Part shown: positions 53,560-64,000 of the stretch, piece after piece
How the letters are laid out: each line of letters starts with the position of its first letter
How positions within the stretch are numbered: position 1 is the stretch's first letter
Translations under genes and position numbers: made by a program
The notes under the pieces: model-generated
The model's input: the letters and a program-made list of their open reading frames with translations, nothing else
Told to the model about the DNA's origin: nothing
Databases searched by the model: none
Assembly (NCBI GenBank): GCA_018398585.1
Contig: JAGTTD010000007.1
Span: 37,786,911 to 37,850,910 of the forward strand
From: Simmondsia chinensis
Lineage: Eukaryota; Streptophyta; Magnoliopsida; Caryophyllales; Simmondsiaceae
Direction: 5' to 3'
DNA length: 64,000 bases

Positions 53560-54432
53560 CTGAGCATTTGGACTCTACAGAAATCCAAGTCTGGCATGCT
53601 GCAAGTGATAGTGACTTTGGGTCCTCGGGCCCCGAATACCCACTAGATTTTGAGCCTATTGTCCCTATTAATAAGAGGCCTCCGAGAAGTATTCAAAAGC
53701 CGAGTATGTAGGTGTTTAGTAAGGCACGAGAGAAAAAGGGGAAGGTGGTGGCTGGACGCCAGGCCTTTGACTTCATGTAGTCAAAGAAGAGTCGGAAAGC
53801 CCAAAAATGCAGATTTAAAGAACAAGCGAAGCGAGACTTGAATGAATTTCTGAAGGATATGTCTCCCGAGAGTAGCGTGAGGGGATCTGTCAAGCCTACT
53901 CGTAAACCAAAAAAACGAAAAAAGTGGGCGAAGAGGAGTAAAAGGTTTGTTGATACTGATAAACTACTTGGTGCAAGAGGTGCGTGGAAAACCGGGAAAA
54001 AGCTTGGCTTGAGCTTTGATGGTAATGAATCGGATGTAATTGAGTGTATTGTCATGACGAGGTAGGATATTCCCTATTTTGTTTCCCTGGATCTCTTTCC
54101 TTTTCCTGGTCCATGCTGTGCAATGATGGTCGTAGTCTTTTAGTCCTTGTTGGTTGTTTTGCCTAAGTTTTTCCTGAATTCCAGTTTTCTGGTTTGTGGA
54201 AGGTTTTTTTTTTTTTGGTCTTTGTTTTGTTCCTCGTTTTGCTAAGGGTTGATTCAGGCTTCGTTTGTTCAAGGTGCCTGTTGTATTGTGACTTTGTTGC
54301 TAATTATAGGGAAAAAAATCAGGACGCAATATCACATAATACCTCACTTATGTGTGGTCTCGGGATCCGCCTTCATGGAACACCAGTTTTTGTATCACAA
54401 TTTTATCACTAATTACCAAAAAAAAAAAAAAA
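53560..54432 (+). mobile_element. Non-LTR remnant with a basic ORF fragment and poly(A)
   Basis: A frame with stops reads VWHAASDSDFGSSGPEYPLD, then after frame breaks NEFLKDMSPESSVRGSVKPT, RKPKKRKKWAKRSKRF and GARGAWKTGKKLGLSFDGNE, ending at TAG 54063-54065. A T-rich ~350-bp tail follows and ends 'cactaattacc' plus A15 (54418-54432), like the L1 tails here. The basic K/R cluster and position suggest the C-terminus of an L1 ORF1 joined to the 3' UTR by an ORF2 deletion. That is inference, and a host pseudogene copy is possible. Confidence 0.45.
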
Positions 54433-54583
54433 GGCCACAACATCAGATGATATAAAGAGATTATTTTCAAGACTTAAGCTACGAAGTCCAACAATTTAAT
54501 TATTTTTAATTAGTTCACAATTCAAGTAATTAATTGAGTAGTTCATAAGTCAATTTCATGAATTAATTTTTCATTCGAAGCCA

Positions 54584-54586
<3 letters not shown>

Positions 54587-54632
<46 letters not shown>
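54587..54632. repeat. (AT)n microsatellite
   Basis: Twenty-three AT units. Confidence 0.95.
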
Positions 54633-54634
<2 letters not shown>

Positions 54635-54716
54635 CACTAACATATATCAACTTGTGAAAGTATTTTGGACCCATGTCGCTTCGACGATTCATAATTTAGA
54701 CTGTAATATATTTTTA

Positions 54717-54792
54717 TGTCAGATTATAAACTTAATCTTAAACCTTTATCGATCAGCTTAAGCATTTGGAATGATCGATTCTTTGATATTTT
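54717..54792 (+). mobile_element. Solo LTR of the ~70-bp TRIM
   Basis: 'tgtcagattataaacttaat', 'tcgatcagcttaagcatttg' and 'gaatgatcgattctttgat' follow the LTR order. Confidence 0.5.
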
Positions 54793-54799
54793 ATAAGAA

Positions 54800-55745
54800 T
54801 AATAAAAGGTTTCATGAGTTCCGTTTTTCTAGGAATTAAAGACATATTTGATAAGATCTAATGCCCCATATATTTATTTATTTATATGGGTAATGCCTAG
54901 GGAAGGGGAATGTCGGATTTAAATTCACATCCCGCTGTAGACCAACTGCCACCCTAATCATTGGGACAAATCAGGGACCAGAACCTTAAAATCACGGTTA
55001 TTAAAATCCGAATTCAAATATTAGAATCTTACGATTCTACAATTCCATAATGGTCGACCGATCTGAATCCTAAGTATGATTTTACTGGTTCTACTGATCC
55101 GACCTCGATTCTACCAACATATACAAATAAAAAGTTCAAATGTAAAAAATCAAATATATATTATAGACGAACTTACTTTATTAGCTTGAAGTTAAAGAAA
55201 GTTAATTAAACGTTTATATACTTTCAATAAACTTAAATTAAGTTTTGCTTTATGCATTAACTTTAATATAAAGCTCGATTAACAGCATATATTTCAAAAG
55301 CTCACATGATGAAAAGTATAAAATGACACATCTATGTTGCATGATAACAGTTCTATTATATTTGATTGTATTTCTTATATATACCAAGTAAGTTGAGGTC
55401 CTATTAATAATTTTTTAAGCTACATAACTGATATTAATACTAAAGACAATTACACTATACATTTAATAGAATCTTAAAATTCTCGACTCGATTCTACGAT
55501 TGCGATTCTAAAATCTTTTACCGATTCTAAGTAGAATCCCGATTATACCGATCTAGCATAAAATACATACCAATAAAGTCATTTTCTTCATATTGTCATT
55601 TAGTAATGTTTTGTTTAGAATTATAATCTTATCATTTTGGTCTGTCCGAAGACCTATAAACATGTCCCTAAGTCACTTAGGCTTGTAGGTCTTTTTTTAT
55701 TAATCATTGAGATTAAAATTCATATAATTAATGAACCGAGTACTT
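54800..55745. other. AT-rich intergenic DNA
   Basis: Contains 'gattctac' and 'agaatc' words in both orientations at 55000-55100 and 55470-55550, probably the ends of an old foldback element. A B-box-like 'atgtgaatttaaatcc' (minus) lies near 54925. No gene seen. Confidence 0.4.
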
Positions 55746-55748
55746 TCA

Positions 55749-56285
55749 CATAATCGACTACTCCAAAAGTTTTTAAGTTGATGAGTACTGAAAGTTCAGA
55801 AATGATTTTGTATTATAACCGCCCTTCCACGCAATAGTTATGCTTGAAGTGCCGATGGTGTTGTAAAAACAGTAATGAGTAACCGCACTCGAGCATCCTC
55901 GGGAAGGAGGAACTTGTGGTTCTTTGAATCGGAAAAGCTATCCGTTTAAGAAATTTTTGATAAAATAAAAATAACCGTAAGCACACTCTCGCCTAAACAC
56001 AGAACGGCGCGGCGGGTGGCGCGCATGTGGTTTCCACCATTCTCTCACTCCAAACTTAATTCAAATCCGAGTGTTTATAAGGGTATATATAAACTAGCTC
56101 TCCCTCCTCTAAATTGCCAATGTGGGATGTGGGTTTTAACTTGTTAATATGTTAAACTTTGTTACATTTCCAACAGATGGTGCACCGACTCACTTCATGA
56201 TATGTATTGGAATAATATTAATATTGAGAACGAATATTATTGAAATTCGAACTCGTGACATGTTGGTTAACGAGGCTCTAATTAG
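55749..56285 (-). mobile_element. TRIM (~70-bp LTR family) split by a solo LTR
   Basis: LTR 'ctactccaaaagttttta ... ttgtattataacc' and internal 'gcttgaagtgccgatgg' continue after the insertion as 'tgcaccgactcacttcatg', 'gaaattcgaactcgtgac' and 'acgaggctctaatt'. Confidence 0.65.
55859..56175 (-). mobile_element. Solo LTR (317 bp)
   Basis: TG...CA ends (plus-strand TGTTGTAAAAAC ... TTTCCAACA) flanked by GATGG at 55854-55858 and 56176-56180. Read on the minus strand it begins TGTTGGAAATGTAACAAAG and has a TATATA promoter-like motif near 56080. It splits the TRIM at 55749-56285. Confidence 0.8.
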
Positions 56286-56289
56286 CTAA

Positions 56290-57300
56290 TGAGTGAACAA
56301 AACTATGAATTTGTAGTACAAAGATACAAAGCATAATGACTCTGAAAAACAGTAGAATTACCGTGAAATATAGGTAATTAAACAAAATTTATGGAATAAC
56401 TCAATTACAAATTTGACTAAGGACTGTTCTTATAGCGTTCAGTAGATCTTCTTGATATACACTGTAGAATAATAGAGAATGCTACTAGAGTCCTCTAATT
56501 TTTCATGTCATCTACATCTAGAGGCCGATATTGTAACTCTATACAGAGAAAGTTTAGTATTGAGAGCCTTAATATCGTTAATTAATTGAATTATGAGGGA
56601 AGAAGGTTCTATTTATAGGTACAAAGCCATGATCTTCATCATGAAATTCAGATATGTTATTATCTCAGTAGACACGATAAATACTTATCAGCATCTATAA
56701 GAAACAAACGATATTAAATATTGAATGTGGACGGAGTTTTGTTATATCTTCAATGCAGATATCTAAATGGGAGATGACAAAGACTATATAATATATACAA
56801 GTTACGACTGAGTGTGTTTCCTTTTTGCCCTTTCAGATACCCGAAAAAAACCCAAAAATAAAACGGTAAATTACAAGTTCGTATAATTTCTTGTTTCATT
56901 AGATTGTCTGGTACGATCTTTCTAAAGACATCCCCAAAAATGAATTTCGAAACTTAAAATCATATGCAAAAAGTCATTTATTCTAGTTTTCTATTTTTGA
57001 TTTTTAATTTTTTTCTAACTTGAGTGAATATTGAAAACAAAAAGTAGAAACCGAGATTAAAAAAAAAAAAAAAAAAAAAAACTTTTAAGTCTAATTCTTA
57101 ATTTCCTAAAAAATAGAAATTCAAAAATACAGAGTCTAAATCAAACATACCTTAAAATAAATATATGCTAGTGTTACCAATAATTTTTATTAATATAAGG
57201 GTAATAATAAAGTATCTTGAGATTGTTATGTTAAAATTACCCGAGTATTTAAAAAAAAATGTTCTGCTAATAATACTAGTCTGAATATATGGCTATTTAA
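56290..57300. other. AT-rich intergenic DNA
   Basis: No gene. A22 run at about 57059-57081. Confidence 0.4.
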
Positions 57301-57309
57301 GGTAGAGGA

Positions 57310-58030
57310 AAGAGACATGCATTCTCTTAAGGACGGCAACGAGTCGAGTTTGGGTGTGAGTTGCCTTCATCAAGATCCAACCCAGAAAAAATCTTACCCA
57401 ACCTAAATCAGAAAAATATTAATTTATTCCAAAAAATTCAATCCAAATCTAAATCTATTGGGTGAAATGGATATTTAGCTCAAATCTATAATCCATTTAA
57501 GTTATAGAACAAATTATAATATTACAATCAAATACTAATATATAGAACAATAATAATAAAATAATAATACCTCAAAAGCTAATATTTAAATAAATCGATA
57601 TATATATATATATATTTCATTTAATATGTGTAAATATAATAATAATGCGATATTATGTAATCACTCAAATATCTCTTAAAAGATCATCTTTATGTATGGA
57701 TTTGTATATAAAAATTACAGTGTCAAAACAAATATCAAAATATTAGCACAATAAAAAAAAATGTAGGAATATGGTTTGCCATGTTAATGACTTAAAATTT
57801 AGTAATTTTAAAATTTTATCTTACATAAAACATAATTTCTAGTCAGGTTTGGATCGGGTTTGCGTTAGGTTTTATGTCATCCAAATCCGACCCAACCAAA
57901 AACCCATTTATCAATACCGAAATTCAAATTCATTTAAAACCCATTTTTTGCATCCAAATTCATCACAAATGGATCGGGTTGGATGGATATCTAATGGATT
58001 CGGGTCCAAACCTCAAAAATATTTGACTTA
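57310..58030. repeat. Repeat with GGGT/ACCC-rich ends
   Basis: 'ggacggcaacgagtcgag' at the left, with 'aagatccaacccagaaa' matched by 'ttggatcgggtttgcg' and 'ggatcgggttggatgg' at the right, suggests an old foldback element with an AT-rich centre. Confidence 0.4.
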
Positions 58031-58174
58031 ATTGACCCCATAGTGTGTGAGTCACCGCATGAACTAAAATTTACGAGGTAATTGACTTTTGGCCAACGGA
58101 TAAATGAAATGGCAGACATTCATAAGTGGTGGGGTGCATCCCCCACCATCATGGGAGCCCTTGGCATTTCATTC

Positions 58175-58312
58175 CTGTTTTTTCGATAATTCGAATATAA
58201 GTTTGTGGAAACACAATAATATAGGACAAAGCCTGAAGACAAACAGCAAAAGTAATAAAATACGCAACGCAGAAGCTTACTCGAAGCGTGGACTCTAATA
58301 AAAAAAGCCCAA
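58175..58312 (-). mobile_element. L1 LINE tail, extreme 5' truncation
   Basis: GGCATTTCATTC at 58163-58174 and 58313-58324 flanks 138 bp that begin 'ctgttttttcgataattcga', the reverse complement of the L1 3' end with poly(A). Confidence 0.75.
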
Positions 58313-58329
58313 GGCATTTCATTCTTTTC

Positions 58330-59440
58330 ATAAAAATATGTTGAGCACCGTGATCAAAGTTAAACAACATGAGCAGGCGCCAACCCAACTGTTAAGAATG
58401 GTTCGGGACAGTGTTGCTTCTCTGTGGGCAGCTAGGAAGTTGGCAGATTGTATCTAAGAGCAGTTATGGAGACTAATCTGCCCAGGTCTTCCAAACTGTG
58501 ATGGATAAAAATGTCAGAATAGATCCACTAGCGCTTTAATTGAAAAACGTTATTCTCTTGTTTTCATTTCTCAATTTTCACTAATAATATTATTAACAAA
58601 TCATTATAAGAAGAAAAGATTGTTTATGAAATATGATTTTTACTATCGATTTCTCCAATATCCTTTTCTTCAACTTAAAAAAAAAAAAAAAAAACGCGTA
58701 TAATACAAATATTTACAATATATATCTATATTTTCCCTTTTAAAAAGGAGTGTTTATTTATAATTATTAGTAATATGGTAAAATACAGATTTTTCTGCTT
58801 TATTCATATTTTTTCAGTAATTATTGGCATATCCGTAATACATACAGGTAACTCGATAAGGCGAGCCCTTAACCACCCCGTAAATGGTAGTAGGTACAAA
58901 ACGAGACCAGAACAAATAAGGAAAAAAACAGGCACCAAAAAACAATTAATACCTCCTCCTAAACTAAGTATCCATTTCTATATATTGCTGAATTTTTCAT
59001 ATTAACTCTTAAGTTATTGATTATACTATGTCATCTACTGTGTATTATACTTTTGCTATCATTATTGTGACTTATAAGTCAACAAAATTTTGATCAAAAT
59101 TTTAATATGTAAATCGAATAATACACATAAATATCACATCCCATTTTAATTCCCGTACCGTCTACATGGATCATCATGGAAAATATTGATCTCGTGTGTA
59201 GACCTGCTTTTGTACCTCGAGCTTGTTTCGTTAATTAAAAAAAAAAAAAAAAAAGTTGAGTGATAATGATAGGGTCTTTGAAGTTAAAACTTTAGATAGT
59301 GGAATTTGATATTATTAGGTCTTTATCATATAATATATGTTTTTGTCGCTTTTGTAAAAATTCACATGCCTATTCATGCCTACCATACATATATATGGGT
59401 TTTAATTTAATTTATAAAATTATTTTGTAACCGGCCAGAA
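58330..59440. other. AT-rich intergenic DNA
   Basis: A probable further L1 tail ends at 'gtttcgttaatta' plus A19 (about 59238-59254). No gene. Confidence 0.45.
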
Positions 59441-59446
59441 ATTATC

Positions 59447-60452
59447 TGTTAAGAGTATAAAATTAATTTTAGGCCTTTATTCATCATCTTAAGTTTTAGA
59501 GATAATTGATGTTAGAGTATAAAATCATCATGAGCTTTCACTCATGAGCTTAAGCTTTTGAGAAATATGGTTTATTGACATGGTATCAGAGCGTCGATGA
59601 CAAAGAGGTCAATAGTTCGAATCTAAACAACCTCCACTAATATTAAAATAATTTAAGCACAAGGTATGAGGTGGGTCTTTTGTGTGGTGTTTCTGGGCGT
59701 GTGTCTGCTTCGGCTCCATTCGCTGCTTGTTCTGGTCTCTTCCTGTGTTTGTGTCATTTTTTTGGTATTGTTATTGTCTTTTGATGCCTGTTGTTTTCCC
59801 TATTTGTTCTGGTCTCTTTTTGTTCCCACTACTGTTTACGGGGTGGCTAAGGACTCGCCTTGTCAGTTACTTGTATATACTATGGCTATGCAAATAATTA
59901 TCGAAAAAAAGGTATGAGGTAGGATTGTGCATTACCCACGCTTCAAGCCCAAACGGACATTTGCTTAGGGGGCATGTTGGAGTATAAAACCAATCATGGG
60001 CCTTCACCTATCAGCTTAAACTTTTGGAAAATATGGTTTCTTGACATGGTATCAGAGCCTCGATGACTAAGAGGTTAGGAGTTTGAATCTCAACAGCCCC
60101 CACTTTTAATATTAAAATAATTTAAGCACAAGGTATGAGGTGAGCCTGTGCATTATTCAAGCTTCAAGCCCAAACGGGTATTTGTGTGAGAAGACATGTT
60201 AGAGTATAAAACCAATCCTGAGCCTTCACCCATCAGCTTAAGCTTTTGGGAAAGATGGTTCTTTGACAGTTGAACATTCCTTGACATGGTATCAGAACCT
60301 TATTGACGTAATTTAAGTACAAGCTATAAGGTGAGACTGTGCAATATTCATTGCTAAAACCCAAAGGGTATTTGCGTGATGGGACATGTTAAAACTAATT
60401 TTGGACCTTCACTCATCAGCTTAAACTTTTTGGCATAATTAATTCCGTGACA
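59447..60452 (+). mobile_element. Tandem TRIM array with ~70-bp LTRs
   Basis: LTR copies lie at about 59447-59508 (partial), 59510-59579, 59975-60046, 60197-60286 and 60387-60452. They start TGTTAGAGTATAAAA and end TTGACA. Each complete LTR is followed by TGGTATCAGAGC (59580-59591, 60047-60058; decayed at 60287), the initiator-Met tRNA primer-binding site. Internal parts are only ~100-150 bp. The alternation LTR-internal-LTR-internal-LTR-internal-LTR is what unequal recombination between LTRs yields. The first internal part is split by an L1 tail. The 18-bp extension in the fourth LTR repeats its own end (GACA...TTGACA). Confidence 0.85.
59673..59908 (+). mobile_element. L1 LINE 3' UTR insertion inside the TRIM array
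   Basis: AAGGTATGAGGT at 59661-59672 and 59909-59920 is a 12-bp duplication around 236 bp of T/G-rich 3' UTR ending 'aaataattatcg' plus A7. Confidence 0.85.
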
Positions 60453-60454
60453 TT

Positions 60455-61310
60455 ATGAACGAAAATTACGGAAATAAAAAATAATCCTTTGACATAAAAA
60501 TAAAATTATATATATATATATATATATATATCTGACTTTTCTTTCGGGTTACAAGTGTTTTTTAACAAGTAAGGAGGAAAGGATCCTTACAGCAGGTACA
60601 AAATATCGGCTTGAAGTCAAAAACTAAAAAAAATAAGCTATCTGTGTATTTTTATACACACCATGATCAAAGTCAATCAATAGAAAGGTCAAGTCTTGTG
60701 ATACCTAACTTTATAAAATGGTCCGCAACGGTCTGTAACGGAGTTAGCATGTCTTAATATGGACACATGGTAATTGCGTTTCATTGTGGTGGCAGGTTTC
60801 ACTCCATGCGCAGGAGGCATTTTTTTCTTACGCCGCATTATGCACAGTAGAAAAGACCGTTTTAGGAAATTGTTTTTTCTTTCTTCTTTCTTTGGGATGA
60901 TATATAGTTAGCAAAAAATTAGGGAATATGAGCTGCTCTGTAAGAAGAACGTCATCATTTTGTGAGCTGAATTTCACATGACACCGATTTTCTTTGTAAA
61001 ATTCCAATTTCCAGTTCGACTTTGTATTTCACACCTCAAAGTCGGGGTATTTCTCGATCCAACACATGCAGATTTGAATGGATGGAACATGGGTAAGTGT
61101 CTAAAACGTTGGATTTAAGATTGAGTTGAATAACATTGTCTAATCTGTTGATGTGATAAGCTTCTCGGTCGGCTCTAAATTTTGGTTTGGAGTAGAAGTC
61201 GTTGCCCGAAACAACACAAAATAAAAAATTATTTTTAAAAAAATCACTTTCAAAAAAATATTTCTCATATTGGTACCCACTTCGAACAAGTAGTTCACGT
61301 GGATGCCAGA
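60455..61310. other. AT-rich intergenic DNA
   Basis: Includes a (TA)n run at 60508-60531. The long minus frame at 61036-61314 has no recognisable domain and overlaps repeat sequence, so it is not called. Confidence 0.4.
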
Positions 61311-61329
61311 TCATTATTTTTCATTTTTA

Positions 61330-61417
61330 CGGTCCCCATATTTTTACGGTTGGACTTAGACCTCACTTGGCATGTAATCTGCTTGTTTCGGGCCTTTGTT
61401 GCTAATTATTGAAAAAA
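61330..61417 (+). mobile_element. L1 LINE tail (88 bp)
   Basis: ATTATTTTTCATTTTTA at 61313-61329 and 61418-61434 is a perfect 17-bp duplication. The insert ends 'ttgctaattattg' plus A7. Confidence 0.85.
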
Positions 61418-61608
61418 ATTATTTTTCATTTTTATTAAATTTTCGTAATTCCTTTTAAATATTTTTTAGCAGTGCACACGTTTTTATGTATGTATGCAAT
61501 AAAATATTTTGTACGAAAAATATTTTTTAATAAATAAATTTTTGGGATAAAATTAGACCCAAATATCTTATAAAATATTTTCCCCGGTTCACATGAATGG
61601 TGAACTGA

Positions 61609-61611
<3 letters not shown>

Positions 61612-61642
<31 letters not shown>
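61612..61642. repeat. (TA)n microsatellite
   Basis: About fifteen TA units. Confidence 0.9.
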
Positions 61643-61646
<4 letters not shown>

Positions 61647-61829
61647 CTGCATTTTCTTTGTGATAGTCCAATGAATATTTTTTGAAAAAATTATGTATTT
61701 TAGTTTATTAATTTAAAATTTATTTATTTATTACTTTCAAGGGAAAGAATTTTTTACCAAAAAATTTTATCTGAAAATATTTAATTTCTAATATGTAAAA
61801 AATTTATAAGTGTGAAACATGTTTTATGC

Positions 61830-63770
61830 ATGTTGTAGAAACATCTCGGTCTCTTTCATCGAGCTGATCTTCTGGGGGAAAAAAGATATTAACAATAGAT
61901 TTTTTTACCGAGACAAGAAGGTGGGGAAAGGAGTTAATCACTTTTCCTTTATGTCTCTTCCATGCCTACCAATTATGGTAATTATGGTTCGAGGATCTTG
62001 TTGCGGAACAAATTGAGGTTCCATCGATTGAATTTTGAGAAAAGAGCACTTTCAAATTCCAAAAATCAAACTCGGGCTGAAAAGGCATTTTTCCCTGATG
62101 AGAGTGCTTTTGAGTTCCTTCAAAATGCCTATCGATTCTTCATGAGGAGGATCATGCTGCTTTGCTTCAACCAGTAACTGCTAGAGAGATTAAAAATGCC
62201 ATTTGGAGTATTCCGAATTCGAAGGCTTCGAGTCACGATGGGCTTCCTTCCAAATTCTAGAAAGCGGCATGGGTTGTAATAGGAAAGGATGTGTGTGCTG
62301 TGGCTCGGGACTTTTTTTAGAAAGGGAAGCTATTGAAGTGCCTCAATGCAACAACTATATGCTTGATCCCGAAAGTTGGGCACCCACAATCTGTTGGGGA
62401 CTATCGCCCAATTTCGTGTTGTAACGTGATCTACAAGGAAATTTCGAAATTGTTAGCTGATCGATTACATAATGTGCTGGGTAAAGTCACGAATCTTTCC
62501 CAAGCTGCTTTTGTGGAGGGCCGGTCCATTTTTTATAACATTCTTATGGGTCAGGAGATAGTTAAACATTATAATCGGAAGAATAGTTCACCGAGATGCT
62601 TTATGAAGATTGACATTAAAAAGGCTTATGATTCAATTAACTGGAAGTTCCTTACCTCTGTTATGCGAGGGCTTGCGTTTCCTGAATGTTTTGTGGCATT
62701 GATTGGTGAATGTGTAACAACTCCATCTTATTCGATTCAGATGAATAATGGGTTAGTGGGATATTTTAGAGGAGCTTGGGGACTACGACAAGGGGATCCT
62801 ATTTCACCTTATCTCTTTGTTTTATGCATGGAATATCTATCCCGAAAATTCAATTTGATGGAGGGAGATTTTAAATTCCATCTGAAGTGTGCAAAGTTCA
62901 AGATGAACCATCTTATGTTTGCGGATGATCTGTTACTGTTTGCCCGAGGTGATATAGGGTCGGTAAAGGCACTTTGGACATCCTTCAAGCGTTTGCTCAA
63001 GAGTCGGGTTTAAAAGCTAACTCTCTTAAATCTGTTACTGTAGCGCATTATATGAAGCTTCTTTGGAAGATTCAGAAGAAAGAGGACTCTCTGTGGATTA
63101 GTTGGTTTCGTGGATATTATATGAAAGGTAGATCTCTTTGGGAGGTACATATAAAAGGGAATGAATGGAGTGTATGGAAGGGGGTAATTGAATGCTGGAA
63201 TGCTTTAGTTGTTGTTTGGGGTGATCAGGCCCGGGCAAGATTGGAGCTCCGCAGCAAAGGCGGAGGGTTTAACTTGGCATGTGCATATGAGGGGATCCGA
63301 CGTCATCAAGCCCTCTGTCACTTGAGGAGATCGGGGTGGGCGAGCAGTGCCTACCCTCAACAGTTTTATAGCTTGGATGGCAGTAAAAGGTATTTTGTTA
63401 ACAGATGAGTTGATGCAAAAGCGGGGAATTTACATGGGAAGTCAATGCTCGTTGTGTAGAGAACATGTGGAAAATGGGAAACATATATTTTTTGAATGTA
63501 GATGGGCTGCTAAAGTTTGGAAGGCCATTTGTGACTGGAGTGATATCGAGTTTTGTTCGCACTTGAATGGGACGTTAAACTGGTTCAAGAGGGTGGTGAA
63601 GAATCGGTGTCCCAGTAGTGGGATAAAGAGATTGGTGTTTACTACTGCAGTATACCATATATAGAGAGAGAGGAACCAAATAAAATTTGAAGACCGAGAA
63701 GTGAGTGTTGAAAAAGTGGTTTGGGAAATTAATACAAGTTTTTTTTCAAATCCTTTTAATTTTATATCAT
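61830..63770 (+). mobile_element. Defective L1 LINE with reverse transcriptase
   Basis: The end of the endonuclease-RT linker reads VTAREIKNAIWSIPNSKA near 62175. RT follows, uninterrupted from 62333 to about 62960: TTICLIPKVGHPQSVGDYRP, CFMKIDIKKAYDSINW, LRQGDPISPYLFVLCMEYLS, MNHLMFADDLLLFARGD (catalytic FADD). A frameshift near 62965 is followed by QAFAQESGLKANSLKS. Then the sequence jumps to KLLWKIQKKEDSLWISWFRG, so ~200 residues after RT are deleted near 63040. The zf-RVT domain (RGIYMGSQCSLCREHVENGK ... HIFFECRWAAKVWKAI) ends at a TAG (63662) that replaces a Trp codon. The true C-terminus continues 'RERNQIKFEDREVSVE'. The endonuclease is almost absent (5' truncation). Confidence 0.9.
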
Positions 63771-63941
63771 AATTTTGTTTCTATTTTTATTTATGTTTTG
63801 TTATTTGGTTTTAATTGAACAAGATTATAATCTTATAATAATAATAATAATATGAATAAAATTCAATCAATACTGAAACCGAATAAAAAATTATTTGGTT
63901 TTAATTGATCGAATTTTATTCACACTATAAGTATTTATAGG

Positions 63942-64000
63942 GTTATTTATATTTTAGTACTCTGACATTTTTGGGGAAAAAAAAAAGGATCCTTATCTTT
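63942..64000. mobile_element. MITE family A, left arm, cut by the window end
   Basis: 'agggttatttatattttagt' and 'actctgacatttttggggaa' match the first ~60 bp of the elements at 11821 and 37381. Confidence 0.75.

Noticed and set aside
59666..59917. Cys/Leu/Val-rich 83-aa ORF
   Set aside because: It lies entirely inside an L1 3' UTR insertion bounded by a target duplication.

Overview
The window is nuclear DNA of a flowering plant, almost certainly a eudicot. It is AT-rich, its genes have GT-AG introns, and it carries plant-only protein families and dense plant repeats (SINEs, L1 and RTE LINEs, Copia fragments, TRIMs and MITEs). The species cannot be named from sequence alone.

Three host genes are supported. 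(1) 2368-3063 (+): a small single-pass, very acidic protein of about 231 residues, function unknown. (2) 15318-18693 (-): a complete two-exon DUF1005 gene (445 aa) whose 2.0-kb intron holds three mobile insertions. A tandem array of ~96-bp units, each with a palindromic GACGTC-type core, starts a few bases upstream of its ATG. (3) 27338-35154 (-): a complete ten-exon inositol-tetrakisphosphate 1-kinase (ITPK2/3-like, 357 aa). All splice sites are GT-AG and all phases agree. A TATA box lies about 118 bp upstream of its first ATG. The gene is expected to act in the inositol phosphate/phytate pathway. Nothing links the three genes functionally.

Layout: 1-2.3 kb intergenic DNA with LTR and TRIM fragments; 2.4-3.1 kb acidic protein; 3.2-15.3 kb repeats, including a dead RTE LINE, a Copia RT scrap and foldback MITEs; 15.3-19.6 kb DUF1005 gene and promoter repeats; 19.6-27.3 kb nested MITEs, SINEs and TRIMs; 27.3-35.3 kb ITPK gene; 35.3-64 kb mobile-element territory. 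The last stretch holds L1 remnants at 41.5-42.9 and 61.8-63.8 kb, a Copia element nested in a foldback element at 47.9-51.9 kb, and a tandem TRIM array at 59.4-60.5 kb.

The most striking component is a SINE family whose 5' head is a nearly complete 5S rRNA sequence. The head is joined to a plant SINE body and a 3' end of (TTG)n or AATGTTGC. Ten copies keep some or all of the 5S head, and about ten more are headless or tail-only. Several copies have clear target-site duplications (10-17 bp). They fall into two subfamilies, and their 3' tail matches the 3' end of the RTE LINE remnant at 6975-7500, suggesting an RTE partner. Other points of interest are a TRIM family with LTRs of only ~70 bp and many very short LINE or SINE tail insertions with clear duplications.
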